A DNA stretch of 64,000 bases from JAZUOT01 sp045604805 (GCA_045604805.1 JAZUOT010000030.1:1-64000); one strand, 5' to 3'; shown: positions 1 to 9,622, numbered from the stretch's first letter. A program made the numbers and translations. The notes: generated from the sequence alone by a model not told the origin.

Positions 1-13
1 AATAATTGATGTG

Positions 14-51
14 GCAGAGCGGGAAAAAAGTTTTCCCGCTCTGCTTTTGTG
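14..51 (+). terminator. Rho-independent terminator at the window edge
   Basis: A 14-bp perfect inverted repeat (GCAGAGCGGGAAAA at 14-27 paired with 31-44) closes a 3-nt loop and is followed by TTTTGTGTT. It would end a plus-strand transcript entering from the left of the window; the gene it serves lies outside. Confidence 0.85.
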
Positions 52-245
52 TTAACAGAGTTAGTAAGCGGAAAACATAAAAATATTCTGGGAAAAATTT
101 CGCGCCAGGGGATGTTTTTTTTGATGGTTATGAGTAGAACATAAGATGAGTGTACTTTTGTAAAGTTTAATTTTCAAAAAAGCTACTATACTGTTTTGGC
201 GGGGATAAGCTTTTGTACGGTTGTGCTAGCTGCATAAAGCCTTCC

Positions 246-274
246 TTGAACACATTCACTGACTATGCTATATT
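246..274 (+). promoter_or_regulatory. Sigma-A type promoter for the Cys-rich protein gene
   Basis: TTGAAC at 246-251 and TATATT at 269-274 are separated by 17 nt. The predicted start of transcription lies about 30 nt upstream of the AGGAGG ribosome site of the gene at 311. Confidence 0.55.
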
Positions 275-310
275 TTAGCCATGATTTTAGAATTATTCAG
301 GAGGATAATT

Positions 311-715
311 ATGAGTAAAATATTTGACGATTTCATAGAAGGAACAAAAACAGTTGCAGATGTGGCGTTCAAGAAGGCGGGTAAAGCTATCGACTTTTCA
401 AAATTAAAGTTCAATGCAGCAGATTTAAATAGGAAAATAACACATATTTATGAAAAAATAGGTAGGGTCACATATGACTCTGCTAAGGATAATATAAATA
501 GAACTGAGGAAATAAATCAGCATATAGCAGCTATAGATAACTTATATGTGCAGTTGGACTCTGTGAATAGCCAGATCTCGTCTTTGAACCAAAATAAACA
601 CGAGTGTAAATGTACTTGTAATTGCAAAGATTCCACACAAGCAAAATCTGAAGTTTGTAGCTGCGATAGTGATAATAAAACTTGTAATTGCGATGAAAAT
701 AAAGACGAAGAATAA
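311..715 (+). CDS. Small helical protein with a Cys-rich C-terminus, function unknown
   Basis: A 134-residue protein. ATG 311 is chosen over the in-frame ATG at 281 because AGGAGG sits at 299-304, 6 nt before it. Residues 1-100 are charged and helical with no signal peptide. The last 30 residues hold two cysteine clusters (CKCTCNC and CSC...CNC) in an acidic background. From memory, similar Clostridia proteins have this helical N-part followed by a standard zinc ribbon; here CxxC spacing is lost in favour of CxC pairs, so metal binding is an inference. It has its own promoter and a terminator right behind it, so it is monocistronic. Confidence 0.75.
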   Translation: MSKIFDDFIEGTKTVADVAFKKAGKAIDFSKLKFNAADLNRKITHIYEKIGRVTYDSAKDNINRTEEINQHIAAIDNLYVQLDSVNSQISSLNQNKHECKCTCNCKDSTQAKSEVCSCDSDNKTCNCDENKDEE

Positions 716-747
716 CATATAAAAATATCTCATACACATTTAAATTT

Positions 748-780
748 GGGGTCGGCGTTTTTATGGCCGCCCCGTTTTTT
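748..780 (+). terminator. Rho-independent terminator after the Cys-rich gene
   Basis: GGGG-U-CGGC at 748-756 pairs with GCCG-CCCC at 766-773 (one bulged base), followed by GTTTTTT. An ATG at 763 lies in the loop, which argues that the next gene starts later, at 796. Confidence 0.75.
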
Positions 781-795
781 CAGAGGGTGTATTTT

Positions 796-2568
796 ATGGG
801 GGAAAAATCTACAACAATTAATAACAGCAATAGAGGCCAAAGTTTTATTCAGGGAACAATGATACTTACTTTAGCTGTAGCCGCAAGTAAATTAATAAAC
901 GCATTTTACAAAATACCGCTCATGTGGATATTAGGTGGTGAAGGTAACGGATACTTTTCTTCGGCTTTTTCCCTTTATGCTATGCTTTATTCTCTTGCAA
1001 CTGCAGGTTTTCCCGTTGCTATTTCAAAAATGGTATCAGAAAACATTGCAAAAAAGCGTTATCGTGATGTCCGCAAAATACACAAAGTAAGTATTCCTTT
1101 GTTTGTATGTACCGGTTTACTTGGCTTTTCAATTATGGTTTTAGGTTCATTTATATATATAAAATTTATAGATAAAGCGGCTTTATACGCTTTGCTTGCC
1201 TTGTCTCCGGCGGTACTATTTTTCTGCCTGATTTCTATATATCGTGGATATTATGAAGGCTTACGCAATATGTATCCCACCGCTGTGTCCACAGTAGTAG
1301 AAGATCTGGTTAAATTGCTTATTGGTCTGACCTGTTCATATGGCATCCTTGCATATCTTTTGTCGGTTTATCAAAAAACAGATAAGGTATTTGGAACTTA
1401 TTATGAAAGCTTATCATTAGCTAAAAGTGCTATATTACCTTTTGCTGCTGCTGGTGCGATATTTGGTACGACTTTTGGAGCTTTTGTTGCTTTTCTGTTT
1501 TTACTTATTCGTCACAAAAAAATGGGTGACGGAATAAGTGAAGAACAAATTAAAAATTCTCCTCCTGCGCATAGCGGTCGCTATACTTTAAATTCTTTAG
1601 CTAGAATGGCAATACCTGTTGCTTTAGGGACGCTTGTTTTGAACTCTTCGAATTTTATTGATTCTGCGCTCATTCAAAACAGGCTGGTACATTTATTAAA
1701 TACTTCACCAGAGATTCTCACTAACATATATAGTGGTGTGATACATCAAAGTGATATACAAGTAGAAAAATTACCAACTACACTTTGGGGTGACTACAGT
1801 GCTGTTTATAGTATTATGATGATAATTCCGGCATTTACAGCTCAATTTGGGGTGAGCGCTCTACCATCTGTAACTTCAGCCTGGACAGATGGCAATAAAT
1901 CACGTATAAAAGAAAGTTTAGAATCTGTCCTGAGAATAACAACTTTCATAACTATCCCTACAGGTTTAGTTTTTTCTTTTATGTCAAAACCTATCATTGA
2001 ATTCATATATCTCAAAAGCAACAATAGCTACGAAGTTGCGGTTATGTCTAATATACTATTAGTTTTAGGTTTAGCTGGTATATTTTATTCCACTGCAACT
2101 CCCATAATGAGTATGCTTCAAGCTGTAGGGAGACCTGATTTACCTGTTAAACTCTTAAGCATAGGTGTTGTCATAAAAGTAGTTATAAATTATACATTTG
2201 TGAATATTGCATCAATAAACATTTACGGTGCAGGTACAGGAACTCTTATAGCATATATTTTTGTTACAGCTGCTGCACTGTACTTCCTATGTAAGGAAAC
2301 TAAGGTTTTACCAAACATGCTAGTAATTTTTTTGAAACCGCTTATTGCATCCATTATGTTCGCTCTTACTTCTAAGGTTCTATATAGCATATTATTCAAT
2401 TTAGGAGTATCGCAAAGATTATGTACAGTGGTAGCTCTTGCTTTTGGAGCACTAATCTATATTATTTCCATGTTAATGATACGAGCCATTTCAAAAAATG
2501 ACATATTAATGTTGCCTAAAGGTAAAAAAATTGCGAAAACACTTGAAAAATATAGACTTTTAGGTTAA
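796..2568 (+). CDS. SpoVB/MurJ-type polysaccharide (lipid-linked) flippase
   Basis: A 590-residue polytopic membrane protein of the MATE-like MOP superfamily with about 14 hydrophobic segments. Near the N-terminus it shows the family pattern of a first helix followed by K-I-P-L-x-x-x-x-G-x-E-G-x-G-Y, typical of SpoVB. SpoVB/MurJ proteins flip undecaprenyl-linked precursors across the plasma membrane; SpoVB acts in spore cortex synthesis. The start ATG 796 follows GAGGGTG at 783-789; the earlier in-frame ATG at 763 lies inside a terminator loop. Which lipid substrate it handles cannot be told from sequence, and clostridial genomes often carry several paralogues, so no symbol is given. mazG follows 48 nt later. 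Confidence 0.85.
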   Translation: MGEKSTTINNSNRGQSFIQGTMILTLAVAASKLINAFYKIPLMWILGGEGNGYFSSAFSLYAMLYSLATAGFPVAISKMVSENIAKKRYRDVRKIHKVSIPLFVCTGLLGFSIMVLGSFIYIKFIDKAALYALLALSPAVLFFCLISIYRGYYEGLRNMYPTAVSTVVEDLVKLLIGLTCSYGILAYLLSVYQKTDKVFGTYYESLSLAKSAILPFAAAGAIFGTTFGAFVAFLFLLIRHKKMGDGISEEQIKNSPPAHSGRYTLNSLARMAIPVALGTLVLNSSNFIDSALIQNRLVHLLNTSPEILTNIYSGVIHQSDIQVEKLPTTLWGDYSAVYSIMMIIPAFTAQFGVSALPSVTSAWTDGNKSRIKESLESVLRITTFITIPTGLVFSFMSKPIIEFIYLKSNNSYEVAVMSNILLVLGLAGIFYSTATPIMSMLQAVGRPDLPVKLLSIGVVIKVVINYTFVNIASINIYGAGTGTLIAYIFVTAAALYFLCKETKVLPNMLVIFLKPLIASIMFALTSKVLYSILFNLGVSQRLCTVVALAFGALIYIISMLMIRAISKNDILMLPKGKKIAKTLEKYRLLG

Positions 2569-2616
2569 TATGAGCCTAGCTTTGGCATATCTTGCGTGAC
2601 TGTGAGGGAAATTTAA

Positions 2617-3354
2617 GTGGACTTTGAGTTCAAGGAAAATTACGAGATTTCTGATTTGCTTGAAATCGTAAAAATTCTAAGATCTCCAGGCGGTTGTCCT
2701 TGGGATATGCAGCAAACTCATCAATCCATAAAAAGAAATTTCCTTGAAGAAACAAGCGAAGTTATGGAAGCTATTGAAAATATAGATTCTGAGCTTCTCA
2801 AAGAAGAGCTCGGAGATGTTTTGCTTCAAATTGTGTTTCACGCTAGAATCGAAAGCGAGTTGGGCAAATTTGATTTTTCTGATGTAGTAGATGGTATCTG
2901 CAAAAAACTTATTACTAGACATCCTCACGTTTTCTCTGATGTTAATGTTAAAGATAGCAAAGAAGTGCTTGAAAACTGGGATGCTATAAAAATGAAATCT
3001 AAAAACCAGAAAACTATCTCTGAAACTATGGAATCTGTTTGCAAGGCATTACCTGCACTTATTAGAAGTCAGAAAGTTTTGAAAAAATCAGAAAAGCTAG
3101 AGCCTCAAACTGAAACAGCTGTTTCTAATACTGAAAATCTAAGGAGTGTTTTTGAGGATCTCATTAAAGCTGTAAATCAAAAAAAATCTTCTGATTATTC
3201 AGAAAAAATAGGTAAACTATTATTTTATTTGGTTATGCTATCAATGTCTTTAGATGTTGATGCGGAAGACTCTTTACACCAGGCTTGTGACAATTTCATC
3301 AGTGATTTCAAAAAAATCGAATCTATAAATAATGATTTTCACTTAGCAGATTAA
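2617..3354 (+). CDS. mazG: Nucleoside triphosphate pyrophosphohydrolase MazG
   Basis: A 245-residue house-cleaning NTPase that hydrolyses NTPs or non-canonical dNTPs to NMP and PPi. The N-terminal MazG domain has the Mg-binding pattern EETSEVMEAI...EELGDVLLQ (about residues 44-75) and the family signature GGCPWDMQQTH. The C-terminal second MazG domain is degenerate: where complete proteins have EExxE it reads EKIGKLLFYL, as is usual for two-domain MazG. GTG 2617 is used, with GAGGGAA about 7 nt upstream. It lies between the flippase and HU, an order familiar from Ruminococcaceae. Confidence 0.93.
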   Translation: MDFEFKENYEISDLLEIVKILRSPGGCPWDMQQTHQSIKRNFLEETSEVMEAIENIDSELLKEELGDVLLQIVFHARIESELGKFDFSDVVDGICKKLITRHPHVFSDVNVKDSKEVLENWDAIKMKSKNQKTISETMESVCKALPALIRSQKVLKKSEKLEPQTETAVSNTENLRSVFEDLIKAVNQKKSSDYSEKIGKLLFYLVMLSMSLDVDAEDSLHQACDNFISDFKKIESINNDFHLAD

Positions 3355-3405
3355 TCTTCTCTAAGTTTGAAATAGTAAATATTTATATATATTGGAGGCA
3401 TTTAA

Positions 3406-3681
3406 ATGAATAAGGCAGAACTAGTTAGTTCAGTAGCAGAAAGAGCTGAAATTTCTAAGAAAGATGCTGAAACAGCTGTTAAAGCAGTTTTTGAAACTAT
3501 TGCTGATTCACTAAAAAATGGCGAAAAAATCCAACTTGTAGGTTTTGGTACTTTCGAAGTCCGTCAGCGTAGCGAAAGAGAAGGAAGAGATCCTAGAACT
3601 AACGCTACTATTACGATCCCTGCTACAAAAGTTCCTGCATTTAAGGCAGGTAAAGCTCTTAAAGACCAGGTTAATGCTTAA
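3406..3681 (+). CDS. hup: DNA-binding protein HU
   Basis: A 91-residue HU/IHF family protein that bends and compacts DNA as a dimer in the nucleoid. It shows the standard N-terminal [20 protein letters not shown] helix pair, [10 protein letters not shown] and the DNA-wrapping arm with [14 protein letters not shown]. Length is exactly that of the family. The ribosome site GGAGG lies 8 nt before ATG 3406, and a terminator follows at 3707. Confidence 0.97.
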   Translation: MNKAELVSSVAERAEISKKDAETAVKAVFETIADSLKNGEKIQLVGFGTFEVRQRSEREGRDPRTNATITIPATKVPAFKAGKALKDQVNA

Positions 3682-3706
3682 CGAGTAAATAAATTTGAAA
3701 ACTTTA

Positions 3707-3758
3707 AACCAGGTAGAAGCTTAAACAGTGGACGTTTATGCTTTTATCTGGTTTTTTT
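3707..3758 (+). terminator. Rho-independent terminator after hup
   Basis: AACCAGGTAGAAGC (3707-3720) pairs with GCTTTTATCTGGTT (3740-3753) through Watson-Crick and G-U pairs; the loop includes a smaller AAAC/GTTT pairing. The T-run extends to 3758. Confidence 0.85.
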
Positions 3759-3849
3759 ATGTTATTTCCCGCAATCAGAAAATTATTCACATATTTAAGA
3801 TTATTACTTTCTATAATCAAGTGATTATTACATATAATAATGTACAGTA

Positions 3850-3878
3850 TTGTTTAAATTGAATAAAGTTGATATAAT
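3850..3878 (+). promoter_or_regulatory. Promoter of the secreted LRR protein gene
   Basis: TTGTTT at 3850-3855 and a perfect TATAAT at 3873-3878 are 17 nt apart, 35 nt before the start codon. The -35 overlaps CAGTATTGTTTAA (3845-3857), a sequence that recurs in other intergenic regions of this window. Confidence 0.7.
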
Positions 3879-3913
3879 TATAGCGTAACGTGCAGATAGT
3901 GGAGGTGTCTAAA

Positions 3914-4615
3914 ATGAAAAAGATTAAGAAGAAAAAATATATATTACTGGCTGTGTTTTTGCTTATTTGTACAAGTGTAGTACTACATTTTTCATTAGCA
4001 GAGGAGGAGAACGATGATGTTAGCAATACAACACAAATTGCCATTGACGATACAAATTTCCCTGACGAAAATTTTCGTGATGTAATTAAAATGTATGACA
4101 AAAACAATAATTCAAATCTTGATAGCACCGAACTGAATTCGGTTTTAGAAATGGATATTCAGCGAAAGAATATAAAAAGCCTCAAAGGGATAGAGCATTT
4201 TTTTAACTTAAGGAAGCTTGATGCCAGCGAAAATGCTCTTGCAAGTTTAGATTTAACAGAGGTTAAAAATTTGCAAGACGTAAATCTCGCTAATCAAAAA
4301 ATAGATGTGTGGGTCCACCAACAATATGATTACACTATTGTGCGTAATGCTTACTTGCATCTTACGGACTATTTAAGCAGCGAAAAGGATGTTACAAATA
4401 TAACTCATGTGGAACAATTTGTCTTGAATGACAATTTAGAAGAACTTAGTCAATCTGAAGACGCTAAAATAAATAATGGTAAAATTAAAGTGTCAAATAT
4501 TAACAATCCTCATCATAAAATTACGTATAACTACAGTGTGCCATATGGTTCAGATAAAGTTTATAATATGTCAGTGAATATGTACATAGATACAAAAGAC
4601 AGGCTGTATAGATAG
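3914..4615 (+). CDS. Secreted leucine-rich repeat protein
   Basis: A 233-residue protein with an uncleaved or Sec-type N-terminal signal (MKKIKKKKYILLAVFLLICT, about residues 1-28) and an acidic mature part. A short N-terminal motif (FPDENFRDVI followed by DKNNNSNLDSTE) is the EF-hand-like cap that precedes LRRs in many ruminococcal extracellular proteins. Two or three degenerate LRRs follow (IKSLKGIEHF, LRKLDASENALASLDL, LQDVNLANQKI). The C-terminal 120 residues are a beta-rich segment I do not recognise. No lipobox or LPXTG anchor is seen, so it is probably released or held by the N-terminal helix. ATG 3914 has GGAGGTG at 3901. Monocistronic. Confidence 0.75.
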   Translation: MKKIKKKKYILLAVFLLICTSVVLHFSLAEEENDDVSNTTQIAIDDTNFPDENFRDVIKMYDKNNNSNLDSTELNSVLEMDIQRKNIKSLKGIEHFFNLRKLDASENALASLDLTEVKNLQDVNLANQKIDVWVHQQYDYTIVRNAYLHLTDYLSSEKDVTNITHVEQFVLNDNLEELSQSEDAKINNGKIKVSNINNPHHKITYNYSVPYGSDKVYNMSVNMYIDTKDRLYR

Positions 4616-5061
4616 AAAAAATAGCTTTGCTCTTAGCTTTTCAATTAACAGAATCCCGAATTCTGTGTAAACTACTAAATAGTGGTTAGGAAACCTCTGC
4701 ACAAAAGGTCTTCATTCCGTTTCAGCTGGACAAATTAGCTTTTTTAGATCTGGGCATGCCAACCCCCGTATATGGCAAGGGAATAAAGATTTGTACACGC
4801 AAACATAGCATACAATCGGTTCTCGTTTTTCTTAGGGCAACAATACACTGTTTTCTTGTATTTAAACTGACACTTGATTATATTACACTGTCCCCATTTG
4901 CACAGTATTGTTTAATACTGACGACACTGTCATGAAATTAATTCCTACAAATTTTCGCATAGAATAGCTATCGTATATGGCGCATTTGGTTGCTGGATCT
5001 GCTAAATTGAATCAATGCCCTTATTGTAATGTCTATTAAAGTATAGGTCATCCAATATGCC
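4616..5061. other. Intergenic stretch between convergent genes, no gene seen
   Basis: About 446 nt with no credible reading frame. It holds two short palindromes: ACAGAAT-CCCGA-ATTCTGT (4648-4666) and CAGTATT-GTTT-AATACTG (4903-4920). Neither has a T-run, so they are not ordinary terminators. The stretch reads like decayed DNA, but I could not assign it to a known element. Confidence 0.5.
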
Positions 5062-6225
5062 TCATGTCACAATATACTTCGCCTCAAATAAGACATCTTT
5101 CTCATCAAACTTATTAATACTTATACTTTGGACAAGACCAAGTCCTAGGCAGACTGATATTATAGAAGAGCCGCCACTAGAAAAGAAAGGTAGAGTGATC
5201 CCAACCACAGGCATCATAGCCAGGCACATACCAATATTTATTATAGTTTGCATAACTATAAGGCTAAAAAAGCCGAAACATATCACTCTAGCTGAGATAT
5301 CGCTGGAAGAATAGCCTATATACAAAGCTCTAAGTGCAACAACAAATAGCAAAGCGATGATAATTATACACCCAACCAATCCTAATGTTTCACCGGCAAC
5401 CGAAAATATAAAATCGCTTTCTTGAACTGAAACTATACCAGATTTGACTCTTGATGCAGCAAATAGACCTTTACCGAACAAGCCGCCGGAGGCTATAGAG
5501 ACTTTAGCTTGATACTGTTGCCAGCCGTAAGTCAATATATTTTCTTCCAAATTAAACAATGTCAAAAAGCGTTGCCTTTGGTATTCGCCCAGAAAAAAAT
5601 GCCATATTAATGGTACAGCTACAAGTATGGCACTCATAGCCATAAAGAAATATTTCAAAGGCACTCCGGCACCAAAAGCCATGAATAAAAACATAAATAC
5701 AAATATAAGCAAGGTTCCATCATCACCTTGCAATAATACTAAACCTATTGGAACAACAGCGTGTAATATAAGTTGTATTACCCCTTTAAATTTATATATT
5801 AGATTTTTTTTAGCTATATAGTTTGAATGTGCTGCAAAGCTTATCATAAAGAATATTTTCACTAGTTCTGATGGCTGTAAATTAAGTGGGCCGATTGATA
5901 TCCAAGCTTTTCCACCTATACCATGTGCAGACCACCCAAACAATAATGTATATATCATTATTGAAATGCCTAGAATAGAAAATATATACCATACCCTACA
6001 AATAGTTTTATAATTACTGAGAGATACTATAATGGATAAGATTACACCTATACTCAAAGCTGCAAATTGCGTAATAAAAAGATTTGCCTGATGTGACGCA
6101 TTTGATGTTATATCTATGCTTAAAATTAGTAACATACCATACGCAGCAGAGGCAAAACACAAAAGCCAGAGTAATATGTCTGAATTTTTGAGTACAGAAA
6201 AGAATATTTTTATATGTCTTAACAT
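5062..6225 (-). CDS. rodA: SEDS peptidoglycan glycosyltransferase RodA/FtsW family
   Basis: A 387-residue protein with about ten membrane helices. SEDS proteins polymerise lipid II glycan strands with a partner class B PBP. Family marks are GGKAWISIGPLNLQPSELVK (first signature), the acidic loop LQGDDGTLLIF, the ESDFIFSVAGETLGLVG segment and the C-terminal GITLPFFSSGGSSI. Lack of a long cytoplasmic tail and the overall pattern fit RodA better than FtsW/SpoVE, but no PBP or MreBCD gene is beside it, so the subgroup is tentative. ATG 6225 has GGGAGAA just upstream. It is transcribed alone, divergent from fhs. Confidence 0.88.
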   Translation of the reverse strand: MLRHIKIFFSVLKNSDILLWLLCFASAAYGMLLILSIDITSNASHQANLFITQFAALSIGVILSIIVSLSNYKTICRVWYIFSILGISIMIYTLLFGWSAHGIGGKAWISIGPLNLQPSELVKIFFMISFAAHSNYIAKKNLIYKFKGVIQLILHAVVPIGLVLLQGDDGTLLIFVFMFLFMAFGAGVPLKYFFMAMSAILVAVPLIWHFFLGEYQRQRFLTLFNLEENILTYGWQQYQAKVSIASGGLFGKGLFAASRVKSGIVSVQESDFIFSVAGETLGLVGCIIIIALLFVVALRALYIGYSSSDISARVICFGFFSLIVMQTIINIGMCLAMMPVVGITLPFFSSGGSSIISVCLGLGLVQSISINKFDEKDVLFEAKYIVT

Positions 6226-6261
6226 ATGTTTTCTCCCAGAATGTAAAAAATGGTGCTTTCT

Positions 6262-6289
6262 TTGAAGTTAGAAATCTTTGTGATATAAT
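6262..6289 (+). promoter_or_regulatory. Promoter of fhs
   Basis: TTGAAG at 6262-6267 and perfect TATAAT at 6284-6289, 16 nt apart, 59 nt before the fhs ATG. No tetrahydrofolate riboswitch could be recognised in the short leader. Confidence 0.65.
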
Positions 6290-6347
6290 TTTTCAGAATT
6301 ATTTCCCACTAAATATTTTAAGATTTAAGTAGGGGGTTTTTTGTCTT

Positions 6348-8018
6348 ATGCTGACAGATATTGAAATTGCAAATACTAATAAGCCAGAGAAGATCGAAAA
6401 AATAGCTGCCAAACTTTCCATAAAAAGGGAAGAACTAGAGCTATATGGGAATTACAAAGCAAAGCTTAGCGACAGTTTGTTTGACAAAATTAATCAGAGA
6501 GAAAAAGGAAAGTTGATATTAGTTACAGCTATAAATCCGACCCCAGCAGGAGAGGGTAAAACAACTATTAGTATAGGTTTGGCTGATGCACTTTCATCAC
6601 TTTCAAAGAAAGCTATACTTGCCTTACGTGAACCTTCTATGGGGCCGGTATTTGGCCTAAAAGGAGGTGCTACTGGCGGCGGTTATGCACAGGTAGTTCC
6701 TATGGAAGACATAAATCTTCATTTTACTGGGGATATACACGCTGTTACAGCTGCGAATAACCTTTTATGTGCTATGCTAGATAATCACATCCAACAAGGT
6801 AATCTACTTAATATCGACCAGCGTAAAATTCTAATAGAGCGGTGCCTAGATGTAAATGACAGGCAACTTCGCAATGTTGTTTCTGGTTTGGGTTCTAGTA
6901 TAAATGGTATACCTAGAGAAGATAAATTTATAATTTCAGTAGCTAGCGAAGTTATGGCTATTCTATGTCTTTCAGAAAATATAAAAGATTTAAAAGAAAA
7001 ATTAGGAAACATACTTGTAGCTTACACCTTTGATAACAAACCGGTGTATTGTAAAGACTTGAATGCCAATGGTGCAATGACTGTACTTCTCAAAGACGCT
7101 ATAAAGCCAAATTTAGCGCAAACATTGGAGAAAACTCCAGCCATAATACATGGGGGTCCTTTTGCGAATATCGCACATGGTTGTAATTCTGTGCGAGCTA
7201 CAAAACTTGCCTTGAGTTTGGCAGATTACTGTGTTACTGAGGCGGGATTTGGATCTGATTTAGGTGCTGAGAAGTTTTTTGACATAAAATGCAGGAAAGC
7301 TCATCTTGAACCGTCTGTTGCAGTGCTGGTAGCTACTGTACGTGCTTTAAAATATAATGGCGGAGTTACAAAGACTGAATTAAATAAAGAAAATATCGAA
7401 GCACTTAAGAAAGGAATTGTTAATCTTCAAGCCCATATAGAGATTTTGAAAAAATACAAATTGCCTATAGTGGTATGTTTAAATAAGTTTATATTGGATA
7501 CAAAGGCTGAAACAGATTTAGTGCAAAAATTTTGTGAGGATTTAAATGTGAAATGTGTAGTTTCTGAGGCTTTTGAAAAAGGTTCGGTAGGTGCAATAGA
7601 TTTAGCTGAAGAAGTAATAAAAGTTTGTGAAGATGAAAAATCTTCATTCGAGCCTCTTTATGATTTAGAACTAAGTTTAGAAGAAAAAATCGAAAAGATC
7701 TGCAAAGAGATATATGGAGCACGTTCGGTCCATTATTCGAAAAAAGCCAAAACTACTTTAGCTAAAATCAAAACACTAGATAAAGATAATTTACCAATAT
7801 GTATAGCAAAGACTCAGTACTCCCTTTCTGATACTGCGACATTACTCGGAAGACCAGAAAATTTTGATGTAACCGTCAGTGATGTCAAACTTTCAAATGG
7901 AGCTGGCTTCGTGGTAGTATATATGGGTAGCATAGTTGCGATGCCCGGTTTGCCGAAAAAACCTGCAGCTGAAGGTATTGATGTAGATGAGCAATCAAAT
8001 ATAAAGGGGCTGTTCTAA
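6348..8018 (+). CDS. fhs: Formate--tetrahydrofolate ligase
   Basis: A 556-residue cytosolic enzyme that makes 10-formyl-THF from formate, THF and ATP, feeding one-carbon units to purine and formyl-Met synthesis. The nucleotide-binding segment TPAGEGKTT lies near residue 66, followed by [19 protein letters not shown] and the formate/folate region ([33 protein letters not shown]). Full family length. ATG 6348 follows AGGGGG. The stop at 8016-8018 is one nt before the TTG of tsaE, so the two are translationally close although functionally unrelated. Confidence 0.96.
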   Translation: MLTDIEIANTNKPEKIEKIAAKLSIKREELELYGNYKAKLSDSLFDKINQREKGKLILVTAINPTPAGEGKTTISIGLADALSSLSKKAILALREPSMGPVFGLKGGATGGGYAQVVPMEDINLHFTGDIHAVTAANNLLCAMLDNHIQQGNLLNIDQRKILIERCLDVNDRQLRNVVSGLGSSINGIPREDKFIISVASEVMAILCLSENIKDLKEKLGNILVAYTFDNKPVYCKDLNANGAMTVLLKDAIKPNLAQTLEKTPAIIHGGPFANIAHGCNSVRATKLALSLADYCVTEAGFGSDLGAEKFFDIKCRKAHLEPSVAVLVATVRALKYNGGVTKTELNKENIEALKKGIVNLQAHIEILKKYKLPIVVCLNKFILDTKAETDLVQKFCEDLNVKCVVSEAFEKGSVGAIDLAEEVIKVCEDEKSSFEPLYDLELSLEEKIEKICKEIYGARSVHYSKKAKTTLAKIKTLDKDNLPICIAKTQYSLSDTATLLGRPENFDVTVSDVKLSNGAGFVVVYMGSIVAMPGLPKKPAAEGIDVDEQSNIKGLF

Positions 8019-8019
8019 T

Positions 8020-8451
8020 TTGTCTTTTGAGATAAAAACTGCTAGTGAACAAGAAACAGAAAACTTAGGTGAAAAGCTCGCAAAAAGTGTAAAAAGTGGA
8101 GATGTTATAGCACTATTTGGGGAGCTTGGTGCAGGCAAAACAGCTTTTACTAGGGGCGTAGCAAGAGGTTTAGATTGTATTGATGATGTAAGTAGCCCAA
8201 CTTTTGCATTGATGAACGAATATAGAGGCAAACTGAAACTTTATCATTTTGATATGTACAGGATAAATGGTTTTGAGGAGCTGTATTGCACAGGTTTTTT
8301 TGATTACATAGAGGAAGATAATGTTATTTCGCTGATAGAATGGAGCGAAAATATAGAAGATTCATTGCCCGAAAGTGCTTTGAAGATAAGAATAGAAAAG
8401 CTAAACGATAACAGCAGAATATTTAAATTTGAAGGGATTGAAAGTTTGTGA
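8020..8451 (+). CDS. tsaE: tRNA threonylcarbamoyladenosine (t6A) synthesis ATPase TsaE
   Basis: A 143-residue P-loop ATPase that works with TsaB and TsaD in transferring threonylcarbamoyl to A37 of ANN-decoding tRNAs. Visible are the Walker A (GELGAGKTAF, residues 32-41), SSPTFALMNEYRG, LYHFDMYR and the C-terminal IEWSENIED. It starts with TTG 8020, preceded by AAGGGG at the end of fhs. Its stop overlaps the GTG of tsaB, a coupled pair seen in many bacteria. Confidence 0.95.
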   Translation: MSFEIKTASEQETENLGEKLAKSVKSGDVIALFGELGAGKTAFTRGVARGLDCIDDVSSPTFALMNEYRGKLKLYHFDMYRINGFEELYCTGFFDYIEEDNVISLIEWSENIEDSLPESALKIRIEKLNDNSRIFKFEGIESL

Positions 8452-9164
8452 ACATACTAGCGATAGATTCATCGAGCAAAGCGGCATCGGTGGCTATTGT
8501 AAGGGATGGAAAACTGGTGGGAGACTTTTTTATCAATACAAAAATTACCCACTCTCAAACCTTGTTGCCTATGGTAGACGCTTTACTCAAAAGTACCAAA
8601 ACAAAACTTTCAGACATAGATACCTTTGCAGTCTCTGTAGGTCCTGGCTCATTTACTGGGGTGAGAATAGGTGTCTGTGCTATAAAAGGACTAGCAATGG
8701 CGAGCAATAAACCTTGTGTAGCTATTTCAACGCTATTATCTATGGCTTATAATCTTATAAACTCTGGTGCTATAGTGTGTGCAGTGATGGATGCCAGAAG
8801 AGGACAAGTATATAACGCTTTGTTTGATGTAAATAATGGTAAAGTTAGTAGGATTTGTGAAGATAGGGCTATAAGCATAGGAGATTTAGCAAAAGAATTG
8901 AAATGTGCAAAATATGTCACAAAAAAAGTTATCTTGCTTGGAGATGCTGCAAATATGTGCTACAATAAGCTGTTAGAATGTGGGATTGATTTGCAGTTAG
9001 CTCCTGAACATTTACTCTATGAAAGAGCATCATCGGTAGCTTTTGCAGCTATAGATGCTGATAAAACTGTTTCGGCTGAGGAACTTGTTCCTGTCTATTT
9101 GCGTATGCCACAGGCTGAGCGAGAAAGACTACAAAAACAAAGGGATACTTCTGATAGGAGATGA
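8448..9164 (+). CDS. tsaB: t6A synthesis protein TsaB
   Basis: A 238-residue ASKHA-fold protein, the structural partner of TsaD in the t6A complex. It has the N-terminal MNILAIDSSSKAASVAI strand pair, THSQTLLPMVD and SVGPGSFTGVRIGV; like other TsaB proteins it lacks the metal-binding His pair of TsaD. GTG 8448 overlaps the tsaE stop by 4 nt, and its own TGA overlaps the rpiB ATG. TsaD and TsaC are not in this window. Confidence 0.95.
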   Translation: MNILAIDSSSKAASVAIVRDGKLVGDFFINTKITHSQTLLPMVDALLKSTKTKLSDIDTFAVSVGPGSFTGVRIGVCAIKGLAMASNKPCVAISTLLSMAYNLINSGAIVCAVMDARRGQVYNALFDVNNGKVSRICEDRAISIGDLAKELKCAKYVTKKVILLGDAANMCYNKLLECGIDLQLAPEHLLYERASSVAFAAIDADKTVSAEELVPVYLRMPQAERERLQKQRDTSDRR

Positions 9165-9622
9165 GTAGTTTGATAGCTTTAGGTTCAGATCACGGCGGCT
9201 TTGAGATCAAAGAAGCTATAAAATCATATCTTGATTCTGAAAATATTCCTTATACAGACTTCGGAACTCATAATGAAGAATCAGTTGACTATCCTGTTTA
9301 TGCGAAAAAAGTTGCTGAAAGTATAATGTCATCTAGCTGTGACAAAGGCATATTGTGTTGTGGGACAGGTATAGGAATTTCTATTGCTGCTAATAAATTT
9401 ACAGGGATACGGGCAGCTGTTTGTTTTGATGAGTTTACAGCTGAAATGTGCCGCAAACACAACAATGCCAATATATTAGCATTGGGTGGAAGAGTAATAA
9501 CAAAAGAAAAGGCTGTTTCTTTAGCTAAGATATTTATTAATACACAGTTTGAAGGTGGCAGACATCAAACTCGTTTAGATGGTATATCTGCCATAGAGAA
9601 AGAACAACAAAGCAAGGCTTAA
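9161..9622 (+). CDS. rpiB: Ribose-5-phosphate isomerase B
   Basis: A 153-residue RpiB/LacAB family enzyme interconverting ribose-5-phosphate and ribulose-5-phosphate. It has the N-terminal phosphate site ALGSDHGGFEIK, the catalytic cysteine segment GILCCGTGIGISIAANK (about residues 65-81) and KHNNANILALGGR. The ATG overlaps tsaB by 4 nt. The downstream terminator stem begins inside the last codons. The C-terminal extension is slightly longer than in E. coli, as is common in Firmicutes. It sits next to upp, which consumes PRPP derived from its product. Confidence 0.95.
   Translation: MSSLIALGSDHGGFEIKEAIKSYLDSENIPYTDFGTHNEESVDYPVYAKKVAESIMSSSCDKGILCCGTGIGISIAANKFTGIRAAVCFDEFTAEMCRKHNNANILALGGRVITKEKAVSLAKIFINTQFEGGRHQTRLDGISAIEKEQQSKA

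Noticed and set aside
181..240. GTACGGTTGTG near 214-226 as a further intron domain V relic
   Set aside because: The match is only about 9-10 nt with no flanking support, which could be chance.
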